A stretch of 64,000 nt of DNA from Belnapia sp. F-4-1. Its GTDB lineage: Bacteria; Pseudomonadota; Alphaproteobacteria; Acetobacterales; Acetobacteraceae. A program made the position numbers and the translations under genes. The stretch spans positions 4,780,018-4,844,017 of the forward strand of contig NZ_KN676113.1 in the NCBI RefSeq assembly GCF_000802185.1, given 5' to 3'. Below are positions 1-6,764 of this stretch, in pieces. Under the pieces are notes generated by a model. That model had not been told where the DNA came from, ran no database searches, and saw only the letters and a list, made by a program, of their open reading frames with translations. The number at the start of each line of letters is the position of its first letter. Position 1 is the stretch's first letter.

Positions 1-549
1 CGCCGCCCCGTCCAGCCCTGCGACGGGGCCCGGCACCGGCACGTCGATCGCCACGACCGGCCGACGCACGACCAGGCCGAAATAGAGGTCGGAGGTGGCG
101 GGCCGCTGCGTCTCGAGGACGCGTCTTTGGTTCACCAGATGGGTCCGCGCAGGCAGCGGCACGCCGCGCGGCGCGGCGGTGTTCATCAGCTGCTGCCCGT
201 CGGCGCGCAGCAGCAGGATATTGGCCCCGGGCGCCTGGCGCGCGACGAGCGCCTCCGCCTGGATGCGGAAGGTGTCGAGGTCGCCACCGGCCAGGGCACG
301 GGAATTGGCGAGCACCTCGAGCGCCAGGGTCCGCCCGCGCAACTCGCCCTCGAGGGCAAGGGCCAGCCCGCGCGCGACATTCAGCGCCTGCCCGCTCGCC
401 TGCGCGCGGGCATTCCGGTAGCCGATATGGACCAGGGCAAGGTTCAGCGCGACGAGCGGCAAGGCCACGGCGAGGACGAGGCCTGCGAGCCGGACGCGAA
501 GCGTCGGCCGGCGCAGGAGGCTTGCGGGGGCGGGCTCGTCAGGCGTCAC
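1..549 (-). CDS. Membrane sensor protein, N-terminal part (probable sensor kinase), truncated by window edge
   Basis: This minus-strand reading frame of 183 codons runs off the left edge. It starts at GTG (547-549), preceded by a clear AGGGGG ribosome binding site seven bases away. The first 18 residues are polar and basic. A strong hydrophobic segment follows (about residues 20-40, with a VLAVALPLVALNLAL core), then a soluble periplasmic-type region rich in Ala, Leu and Arg. This is the usual N-terminus of histidine kinases and other transmitters in this group. The kinase core would lie outside the window, so the transmitter type is inferred. It is divergent from the Bug binding-protein gene, and two-component regulation of such transporters is common. 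Confidence 0.6.
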   Translation of the reverse strand, partial: MTPDEPAPASLLRRPTLRVRLAGLVLAVALPLVALNLALVHIGYRNARAQASGQALNVARGLALALEGELRGRTLALEVLANSRALAGGDLDTFRIQAEALVARQAPGANILLLRADGQQLMNTAAPRGVPLPARTHLVNQRRVLETQRPATSDLYFGLVVRRPVVAIDVPVPGPVAGLDGAA

Positions 550-944
550 AAAGTCCCCCTCGCTCGGACGAGCCAACCCCGCCAGCGGGGGCCGTTGGCG
601 CGCCACCCAGGATTAGGGTCGACCGGCGGGAGGTGGAAGCCAAAACCCATGCCCGGCATGAAAAGCTGCAGGTTTCCGCACCGATGTGGCACGCCGGCCC
701 GATGCCGCCCGCCGCAACGGACCGCGGCGCGCCACCCGCTGCCGAAGCCAGCCCCGCTGCTGGCCGGCCCCGCCTTCTGCCCCCTGTCGTGCCGCTCCGT
801 GTTGGGCATGACCGCCGCGGCCCGGCGGGACGTCAGGCCCCGTCCAGCAGCCCGATCTTGAGGTCGCGGACGGCGCGTCCCCTCCCCACCCGTTGCGCGC
901 CACCCGCCCCGCCGCCACCATCGCCCCATCCGGGGAACATCGCC
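550..944. other. Divergent intergenic region of 395 bp
   Basis: No gene with coding character is seen here; open frames in this stretch lack start signals and family resemblance. It should carry the promoters of the sensor gene (leftward) and the Bug protein gene (rightward). One inverted repeat at 572-599 (outer arms GCCAAC/GTTGGC around a CCCCGC/GCGGGG core) lies in the leader of the sensor gene and could form a hairpin. No convincing -35/-10 pair was found. Confidence 0.5.
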
Positions 945-1910
945 ATGGCCACCACCCGCCGCAGCCTGCCCGCACTCGCCGCCTCCCTTTTCGCCACGCC
1001 TGCTCTCGCCCAATGGGCCCCAACGCGTCAGGTCCGGCTGATCGTCCCATTCTCGCCCGGCGGCGGCGCCGACACCACCGCCCGCCTCTTCGCTCCCGCC
1101 TTCACCGCCTTCCTCGGCCAGCCTGCCGTGGTCGAGAACCGTGCCGGCGCTGGCGGCACCATCGGTGCGGCGGAGGTCGCCCGCGCCGCACCGGACGGCA
1201 CCACCCTCCTCGTCGATGCCGCCAACCAAGCGGTCAACCAGGTCCTGTTCCGCAACCTGCCCTTCGATTACGTCACCGGCTTCACCCCGGTCAGCCGCGT
1301 CACCGTCTACCCGCTGCTGCTCGTGGTCCGCCCCGACAGCCCCTTGCGCAGCCTCGAGGCCCTGCTCGCCAAGGCCCGCGCCGAGCCGGGCCGCCTCACC
1401 TACAGCTCCTCCGGCAATGGCATCTCCAACCACATCGCAACCGCCGTGCTGGCGGACCGGGCGAAGGTCGATTTTAGTCACGTTCCCTATCGCGGCGGCG
1501 GGCCGGCGCTGGCGGCGGTGCTCGCCGGCGACGTCGATTTCGGCTTCGCCACGGTGGCGAGCGCCGCCGCACTCGCCCAGGAGGGCCGCTTGCGCCCGCT
1601 GGCCGCCTCCTCCGCCGGACGCATCCCAAGCCTGCCGGAGATCCCGACCGTCGCCGAGCTGGGCTTCCCCGGCTACGACCAGACCGAATGGAACGGCGTC
1701 TACGGCCCCGCCGGTCTGCCCCCGGCCATCGTCGAACGCCTGCACGAGGCCTGCCAGGCGGCGCTGCGCGACCCGAGGGTCACCGAGCGCCTCGCCGCCC
1801 TCGGCGCGTTGGCCCTCGGCAACAGCCCGGCCGAATTCGCCGAGTTCCTGAAGCGGGAGCGTGCCGCCATGGCCGTGCTGGTGCGCGAGGCCGGCATCAC
1901 CGCCGACTGA
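945..1910 (+). CDS. Tripartite tricarboxylate transporter substrate-binding protein (Bug family)
   Basis: This is a periplasmic solute-binding protein of 321 residues, the usual Bug length. It captures carboxylic acids or related small organic substrates for TctAB-type importers or acts as an extracytoplasmic sensor component. A signal peptide (Arg-Arg, hydrophobic core, cleavage after ATPALA) occupies about residues 1-22. Family hallmarks follow: VRLIVPFSPGGGADTTAR at the start of the mature protein, VVENRAGAGG, and the VPYRGGGPAL substrate-loop region. The start is set by the signal peptide and by GGGGAA eight bases upstream. No TctA or TctB membrane genes are next to it, so it is an orphan receptor, as most Bug proteins are. 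The ligand is unknown. Confidence 0.92.
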   Translation: MATTRRSLPALAASLFATPALAQWAPTRQVRLIVPFSPGGGADTTARLFAPAFTAFLGQPAVVENRAGAGGTIGAAEVARAAPDGTTLLVDAANQAVNQVLFRNLPFDYVTGFTPVSRVTVYPLLLVVRPDSPLRSLEALLAKARAEPGRLTYSSSGNGISNHIATAVLADRAKVDFSHVPYRGGGPALAAVLAGDVDFGFATVASAAALAQEGRLRPLAASSAGRIPSLPEIPTVAELGFPGYDQTEWNGVYGPAGLPPAIVERLHEACQAALRDPRVTERLAALGALALGNSPAEFAEFLKRERAAMAVLVREAGITAD

Positions 1911-2035
1911 TTCTTGCGTTGCCGCACCGTCCTTGTTATAGGAAAACAGTCACCGCCCAAGCCCCGCCCGGCACCCCCGCTTCAATCCCTCAATCCCTCA
2001 AACTCCGGTCCAAGCCGTTGATGCGGCAGGGGGCG

Positions 2036-2054
2036 GGCTTCAAGGATTGAAGCC
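2036..2054. terminator. Perfect hairpin between convergent genes
   Basis: The arms GGCTTCAA (2036-2043) and TTGAAGCC (2047-2054) are separated by three bases. The hairpin lies between the stop of the Bug gene (plus) and the stop of the CoA transferase (minus), 11 bases beyond the latter. Position suggests a bidirectional terminator, but neither side has a T-run. A short tandem repeat (TCAATCCC, about 2.5 copies) lies just left, at 1981-1999. Confidence 0.45.
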
Positions 2055-2065
2055 GTCCTGGCTCT

Positions 2066-3466
2066 TCAAGCCCATTCCGCCCGGTGCGTCCCGAGCGGCA
2101 TGGAGGGCAACGCCCAGAAGGGCGGCGTCGCCTCCAGCCGCCCCGGCTCGCGCAGCGCGGTCAGCCGCCCGAACCCGCTCTCGCCCGTCTCGAGCAGCCC
2201 GCCCAGCTCCGCCATCGTCGGCACTGACACGCCGAACCCGCCCTCGATCCGCCCGAGGCCGCGCAGCCACCGTGCCGTCCCGGCGAGCGAAACCGCTACC
2301 CGCCAGGACCCGCCCTCCTCCGCCCGCCGCAGCAGCGCCGCCAGCGTGCCGAAGGCGAGGAGGTAGCCCGAGGCATGGTCCAACGCCTGGCAGGGCAGCA
2401 CCTTCGGCTCAGGCAGGCTGCCCGCCGCCTCCGCCTCGGCGTGGTTGAAGCCGCTCGCCGTCTGCACCAGCGAGTCGAAGCCCCGCCGCCCGCCCCAGGG
2501 TCCCACCTCGCCATAGGCCGACAGCGAGGCACAGACGATCCCCGGCCGCAGCGCCGCCAGCATCTCGGGCGAGACGCCGTGCTCCGCCAACGCCCCCGGC
2601 CGGTAGCCCTGGAGGAAGACATCCGCCGAGGCCGCCAGCCTCCGCAGCCGTTCACGCCCGTCCTCCGCGCGCAGGTCGAGCGAGGCCGTCCGCTTGCCCC
2701 GCCCAGTATCGACGATCAGCTCGTCGAAGCTCGGCAGGTGCGCCGCGCTGACATGCAGCACATCCGCCCCATGCGCGGCTAGGGTTCGCCCGCAGACCGG
2801 CCCCGCGATCACCCGCGTCAGCTCCAGCACGCGGATGCCCACGAGCGGCCGCGCCCCCGCCTTCGGCAGGGGCAGCGGCGGCGCCTCGCCGATCTTCTCG
2901 ATCCGCACCGGCGGCAGCGCGGCCACCGCCTGCCCCTGCGGATGCGCATCCCATTCGGCGAAGCTTCGCATGGCGGCAACGCAGAGCCCCGCCTCCGCCG
3001 CCGCCTGCTCGAAGTCGAGCGCCTCCCACCTGCCGAGCGCCGCCCCCACCGCCGCCCGGTTGCCCTCGCAGCCGAGCAGCCGGAGCGTGCCCGCCCGGTG
3101 ATGGGGAAAATTCGTGTGCAACCGCACATGGCGGCCATCGCCGCAGCGATAGGTACCGGCGATGTCGTCCCACCTGGCGCCCGCATCGCCACCCTTGAGT
3201 GCAAGGTAGCGCTCCGAAAGGAAGGCCAGCGCCGCATGCCGCAGCTCGACCGAGACCGCCTGCGCCACCCCGCCCCGGGCGCGGTGAATCGCCGCCACCG
3301 CCGCCGTCGCCGCGCCGATGCTCGCCTGCGCCGCCGCGCCGATGCGGAAGGACGACGGCAAGGCCGGCTCCCCGCCCGTCAACCGAAGCTCCGGCAAGGC
3401 GCCCGGCGCCAGCCCCGCCCCACGCCAGAGCCCTTCCAGGATCGCAAGCGGGGATGCATCGGCCAT
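2066..3466 (-). CDS. CaiB/BaiF-type (family III) CoA transferase, rearranged half order
   Basis: This 466-residue protein of the formyl-CoA transferase superfamily moves CoA between carboxylic acids. Its order is unusual. Residues 1 to about 200 resemble the middle and C-terminal parts of an ordinary CaiB enzyme (RARGGVAQAVSVELRHA, then GDGRHVRLHTNFP). From about residue 205 the typical N-terminal Rossmann-like part begins (LVGIRVLELTRVIAGP, GKRTASLDLR), followed by the region with the likely catalytic Asp (ALDHASGY). As far as I recall, a recognised CoA-transferase subgroup has this layout, so it is probably not a local rearrangement. The start has GAGG eight bases upstream. It stands alone, and the substrate is unknown. 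Confidence 0.85.
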   Translation of the reverse strand: MADASPLAILEGLWRGAGLAPGALPELRLTGGEPALPSSFRIGAAAQASIGAATAAVAAIHRARGGVAQAVSVELRHAALAFLSERYLALKGGDAGARWDDIAGTYRCGDGRHVRLHTNFPHHRAGTLRLLGCEGNRAAVGAALGRWEALDFEQAAAEAGLCVAAMRSFAEWDAHPQGQAVAALPPVRIEKIGEAPPLPLPKAGARPLVGIRVLELTRVIAGPVCGRTLAAHGADVLHVSAAHLPSFDELIVDTGRGKRTASLDLRAEDGRERLRRLAASADVFLQGYRPGALAEHGVSPEMLAALRPGIVCASLSAYGEVGPWGGRRGFDSLVQTASGFNHAEAEAAGSLPEPKVLPCQALDHASGYLLAFGTLAALLRRAEEGGSWRVAVSLAGTARWLRGLGRIEGGFGVSVPTMAELGGLLETGESGFGRLTALREPGRLEATPPFWALPSMPLGTHRAEWA

Positions 3467-3594
3467 CGGGGAACCTCGCTGACAGGGCTTCAGGAGTTGC
3501 TCAACGCCTGCGGGAAACGGCGACGCGCTCGTGCGTTATGCCGGCGGGCGGGAGCGTAACCCCGCCCCCACCACAAGGAAGAGGGAAACGACCG

Positions 3595-3804
3595 ATGGCG
3601 AACCAACAGGGCTCCGGCGGCGGCAAGGGCAATCCCGGCAATTTCGCCAATGACCGCGAGAAGGCGCGCGAGGCCGGCCACATGGGCGGCATGAGCCAGG
3701 GCAAGGAGAACAACCCCGGCAATTTCGCCAATGACCGCGAGAAGGCGGCCGAGGCGGGCCGCAAGGGCGGCCAGAACAGCCATGGGGGCCGCTCCTCCAG
3801 CTGA
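3595..3804 (+). CDS. KGG-repeat stress-induced protein (YciG/Con-10-like)
   Basis: This 69-residue, very hydrophilic protein is made of two near-identical 27-residue units, each with NPGNFANDREKA, a Glu-Ala-Gly segment and a terminal Gly-Gly (MGG or KGG). This is the stress-induced bacterial acidophilic / KGG motif found in general-stress and conidiation-related small proteins. The ATG at 3595 follows an AAGGAAGAGGG ribosome site. It is a single gene between a minus-strand CoA transferase and a minus-strand monooxygenase. The molecular role is unknown; disorder and a protective role in desiccation or oxidative stress are inferred from the family. Confidence 0.88.
   Translation: MANQQGSGGGKGNPGNFANDREKAREAGHMGGMSQGKENNPGNFANDREKAAEAGRKGGQNSHGGRSSS
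3634..3747 (+). repeat. Internal tandem duplication, 81-bp period
   Basis: A 33-bp stretch (3634-3666) recurs exactly at 3715-3747, giving an 81-bp (27-codon) period inside the KGG gene. The perfect nucleotide identity over 33 bp suggests recent duplication or gene conversion of the repeat. Confidence 0.85.
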
Positions 3805-3841
3805 GGGCCGAGGCAGGCGCCGGGGCGCCCAACCCCCGGCG

Positions 3842-4906
3842 CTACTCCGCCGCCGCCGCCGCACGCGGCCCGAATTCCGGCGCGACCCGCGTCATGAACA
3901 GCCGGATCGACTCGTTCGCCACCTCCGCCGGCATCGGCCCGAGCCGGAAGGAACAGATCACTCCGCCGACGCCGGTGCGGTCGATCTCTGCCATCTTCGC
4001 CGCGACCGTCGCCGGCGAGCCATGGATCAGCGCACCCTCCACCTGCGCCCGGGCGGGCGGCACCCGCTCCTCCACCATGCGGATGCCCTGCTCGGCATAA
4101 ACCCGCTCGCGCATCACCCGCCGCTGCTCCTGCATCGCCTCGAAGGCGGGAATGCCGATGCGCGCCGCTTCCGCATCCGTCTCGGCGACGACGACGTTGC
4201 GCCAGACCCAGCTCTCCGCCATGCAGCGGGCCACATGCGCCTCGTCATGCCCGGCCGCAGCCAGCGCGGCGCGATAGGCAGCCAGCCGCCGCCGCGTCAC
4301 CTCGACCGACTGCACGTTCATCATGAAGGGCAGGCCGCGTGCGGCGAGATGCAGCGCTCCCTCCTCCGAGGAGGCGGCCCGCAGCACCGCCGGATGCGGC
4401 TGGGTGAAGCATTCCGGCCGCAGCCGCGGCGCCTGGATGTCCCAGAATTGGCCCCGGTGGGTAACGCCCGCCTTGTTGGTCCAGGCTTCGAGCATGATCG
4501 CCTCGGCCTCGGCATAGCGCGCTCCCGCCTCGCGCCAGTCGATGCCGTAGCCCTGATACTCGTAGACATTGTAGGCGGTGCCACGGCCGAGCCCGACGAT
4601 GAGCCGGCCCTCGCCTAGATTGTCGAGCAGCGCGATCTGCTCGGCGAGGCGCACCGGGTGATGCAGCGAGACCTGCGCCACGGCGAAGCCCACCTTCACC
4701 CGCCTGGTCGCGGCCAGCACCGCGGCGGCGAAGGCGGTCGGGTCGACATAGGCGCAGTTGCCGTCGAAGTGGTGCTCCGCGAGCCAGATCACCTCGACGC
4801 CGAGTTCGTCGCAGAGCTTCGCCTCCTCCAGGCATTCGCGGATGACGCGGGCATCGCTCGCCGGCTCGCGGCTTTCGGTGAAGAGGAAATTGCTGAATTT
4901 CAGCAT
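3842..4906 (-). CDS. LLM-class flavin-dependent oxidoreductase (luciferase-like monooxygenase)
   Basis: This 354-residue bacterial-luciferase-like protein is an FMNH2-dependent monooxygenase or F420-type oxidoreductase with a TIM-barrel fold. Family signs are LKFSNFLF at the start of strand 1, the WLAEHHF motif near residues 43-49, and the RLAEQIALLDNLGEGRLIVGLGRG block. The ATG at 4904-4906 was chosen because the domain starts there and GGAG lies six bases upstream. It is monocistronic. No flavin reductase is adjacent, so reduced flavin must come from elsewhere. The substrate is unknown. Confidence 0.88.
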   Translation of the reverse strand: MLKFSNFLFTESREPASDARVIRECLEEAKLCDELGVEVIWLAEHHFDGNCAYVDPTAFAAAVLAATRRVKVGFAVAQVSLHHPVRLAEQIALLDNLGEGRLIVGLGRGTAYNVYEYQGYGIDWREAGARYAEAEAIMLEAWTNKAGVTHRGQFWDIQAPRLRPECFTQPHPAVLRAASSEEGALHLAARGLPFMMNVQSVEVTRRRLAAYRAALAAAGHDEAHVARCMAESWVWRNVVVAETDAEAARIGIPAFEAMQEQRRVMRERVYAEQGIRMVEERVPPARAQVEGALIHGSPATVAAKMAEIDRTGVGGVICSFRLGPMPAEVANESIRLFMTRVAPEFGPRAAAAAE

Positions 4907-5052
4907 GGCGGGCTCCGTCCGGCTCTCGCGCCAGCCTAGCCGCCCCCCGGGGACGCGCAACAGCGGCCAGGCCTCCCCGACAAAACGTATCCCCGCTGGC
5001 GGAGCCGGCGCAGCCGGTCCATATGGGCGGTGCGCGCGGAGTTCCGGAATCC

Positions 5053-5322
5053 ATGAAGATCAACGTCGAGATCGATTGCACGCCCGAGGAAGCCCGCACC
5101 TTCCTCGGCCTGCCCGATCTGCGGCCGATGCAGGATGCGGTGCTGGCGAAGATGCAGCAGCAGATGCTGAACGCCGTCGATGCCCTCTCGCCCGAGGCGC
5201 TGCTGCGGACTTGGATGCCCCTCGCCCCGCAGACGCCCGAGCAGATGCGCGACGCCATGGCCGGCCTCTTCCGCCTGTTTACGCCGATGGCGGGCGGCAA
5301 GGGACCCGGCAGCCAGGGCTGA
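5053..5322 (+). CDS. DUF6489 family protein
   Basis: This 89-residue protein starts with MKINVEIDCTPEEARTFLGLPD, the pattern of the alphaproteobacterial DUF6489 family. It is acidic and Met/Gln-rich (LAKMQQQMLNAV) and ends in a Gly-rich tail. No membrane segment or signal peptide is present. Its function is unknown. It lies nine bases upstream of the tonB gene on the same strand, so the two are probably co-transcribed. Confidence 0.8.
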   Translation: MKINVEIDCTPEEARTFLGLPDLRPMQDAVLAKMQQQMLNAVDALSPEALLRTWMPLAPQTPEQMRDAMAGLFRLFTPMAGGKGPGSQG

Positions 5323-5331
5323 CCGCGCCGC

Positions 5332-6360
5332 GTGACCGCCCCGACCCTCCGGGCCGAGCCGGCGCTCCGGCCGGGCCGCCGCCGCATCCCCCGCGCGCAG
5401 CGCCCCTGGCGCCGGCTGCGGCCGGGCCTGGTCGGCTCGGTACTGCTGCATCTCGGCTTCCTCGGGCTGGTCGTGCTGGCAGTGATGACCCGCGAGCGGC
5501 CGCCGGAGCCGCTGCCGCCGCCCTCCTTCGAGGTCGAGTACCAGTCGGGGGCCCCCGGCCGCCCCGGCGACGAGCAGGGCGAGGCCCGGCCGGAGCAGGA
5601 GGCGCCGCCCCCGGCGCCCGAGAGCCTGCCGGCGATCCCGCAACCGGCCCAGCCGCCGCCGGTGCCCGAGGCCACCGCCTCGCCGGCGCCGCCCCTGCCG
5701 CTGCCGCCGGCTCCGCCGCCGCCGGCACCGCCGCGCACCGAATTCGCCGAGCCTGCCCCGGCCCCGCCGCCGCCGCCCCCGGCCGTCGCCGAGGCCCTGC
5801 CGATGCCGCCTCCGCCCATCCCGCTGCCGCGCGAGGTCCCGCGCCTCAGCCCGCCGCCCCCGGCCCCCACCCCGCCGCAGACCGCCGCCCGCCCCGCCGC
5901 GCCGGCGCAGCGCCTGCCCGGGGTCTGGATGCCGGAGGCACGCAACCTCGCGCCCGCCACCCCGTCGGCGCCGCCGGGCACGCCGCGCTCGCGGCTCGAT
6001 CTGTCACCCGGGCCGCTGGCGACACTCGGCCGCAATTCGACTGAGTCCGAGGCGGATGTGCGCGGCGCGCAGGTCGGGCCGGACTGGCGCAACGCTTTCC
6101 GCCGCTGGGTGGACGAGAACAAGCGCTACCCGGCCAGCGCCGTGGAGGCGGGCCATCAGGGCCGCAGCCGGGTGCAGGTGATTGCCGATCCGAACGGCAA
6201 GGTGAGGTCGGTGCGGCTGATCGGCCCGTCGGGCTCGGTGTGGCTCGATGCGGGACTGGTCTCGATGTTCCGCGGCGCGACGCTGCCGGCCTTCCCGCCC
6301 GGGGCGGACCCGAACGGCGTGACCATCGACTTCACGATGCACTACATCTTGGTGCGCTGA
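5332..6360 (+). CDS. tonB: TonB family energy transducer
   Basis: TonB couples the proton-motive force, through ExbB-ExbD, to outer-membrane receptors. The 342-residue protein has a cytoplasmic Arg-rich N-terminus and one membrane anchor (about residues 32-52). A very long Pro-rich spacer (about residues 57-200, with runs such as PPPPPP) spans the periplasm. A C-terminal TonB domain (about 245-342) carries RYPASAVEAGHQGRSRVQVIA-type features. The GTG start follows the DUF6489 stop by nine bases. No exbBD is adjacent. Its end overlaps the convergent parD-like gene by 19 bases. Confidence 0.9.
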   Translation: MTAPTLRAEPALRPGRRRIPRAQRPWRRLRPGLVGSVLLHLGFLGLVVLAVMTRERPPEPLPPPSFEVEYQSGAPGRPGDEQGEARPEQEAPPPAPESLPAIPQPAQPPPVPEATASPAPPLPLPPAPPPPAPPRTEFAEPAPAPPPPPPAVAEALPMPPPPIPLPREVPRLSPPPPAPTPPQTAARPAAPAQRLPGVWMPEARNLAPATPSAPPGTPRSRLDLSPGPLATLGRNSTESEADVRGAQVGPDWRNAFRRWVDENKRYPASAVEAGHQGRSRVQVIADPNGKVRSVRLIGPSGSVWLDAGLVSMFRGATLPAFPPGADPNGVTIDFTMHYILVR

Positions 6361-6638
6361 GTGCCCTCGCCCAGCCAGACCGCCTCCTGCCGCCGCACCG
6401 CGGCCCGCAGGTAGTCATCCGGCAGGCCGGCGGCCGGGCCGGGATGCATCGCTCCGAGCACGGGCACGACCTGGGCCAGCACCCATCGCTCCATGGCAGC
6501 GTCGCGGGCCTGCAGCGCGCGCAGCGCCGCCCGCATCACCGCCCCGCTCGATTCATAGGCCCCCGACGCCACCATCGTGTCGACGAAATGCGCCTGCTCC
6601 GGCGGCAGGGCAACGCATCGTTTCATGACTTGCGGCAT
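6342..6638 (-). CDS. ParD-like ribbon-helix-helix antitoxin, orphan
   Basis: This 98-residue protein has an N-terminal CopG/ParD fold (about residues 5-50). The ALPPEQAHFVDTMVASGAYESSGAV pattern, spanning residues of the beta strand and the first helix, and the following MRAALRALQARDA helix fit type II antitoxins. The C-terminal 50 residues would normally bind a toxin. No ParE or other toxin gene is next to it: downstream lies the convergent tonB, whose last 19 bases it overlaps, and upstream is a divergent gene. It may be a solitary regulator or have lost its toxin. The start is supported by GGGGAG nine bases upstream. Confidence 0.75.
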   Translation of the reverse strand: MPQVMKRCVALPPEQAHFVDTMVASGAYESSGAVMRAALRALQARDAAMERWVLAQVVPVLGAMHPGPAAGLPDDYLRAAVRRQEAVWLGEGTQRTKM

Positions 6639-6764
6639 GGCGCGGTACTCCCCATCCGGGAGGCTAGGCCCAAAGATTTCGGGATGTCACCGCATTTCCG
6701 AGTATTCGACTGGACTTTGCGCGTGCTGCGACGCAGCATCCGGCCAAAATCAAGGAACACGCCT

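Noticed and set aside
522..944. N-terminal extension of the Bug binding protein by 141 codons
   Set aside because: The extension is low-complexity and precedes a proper signal peptide at 945 that has its own ribosome site.
1981..1999. TCAATCCC short repeats as a CRISPR or regulatory array
   Set aside because: Only about 2.5 direct units of eight bases without spacers; no cas genes in the window.
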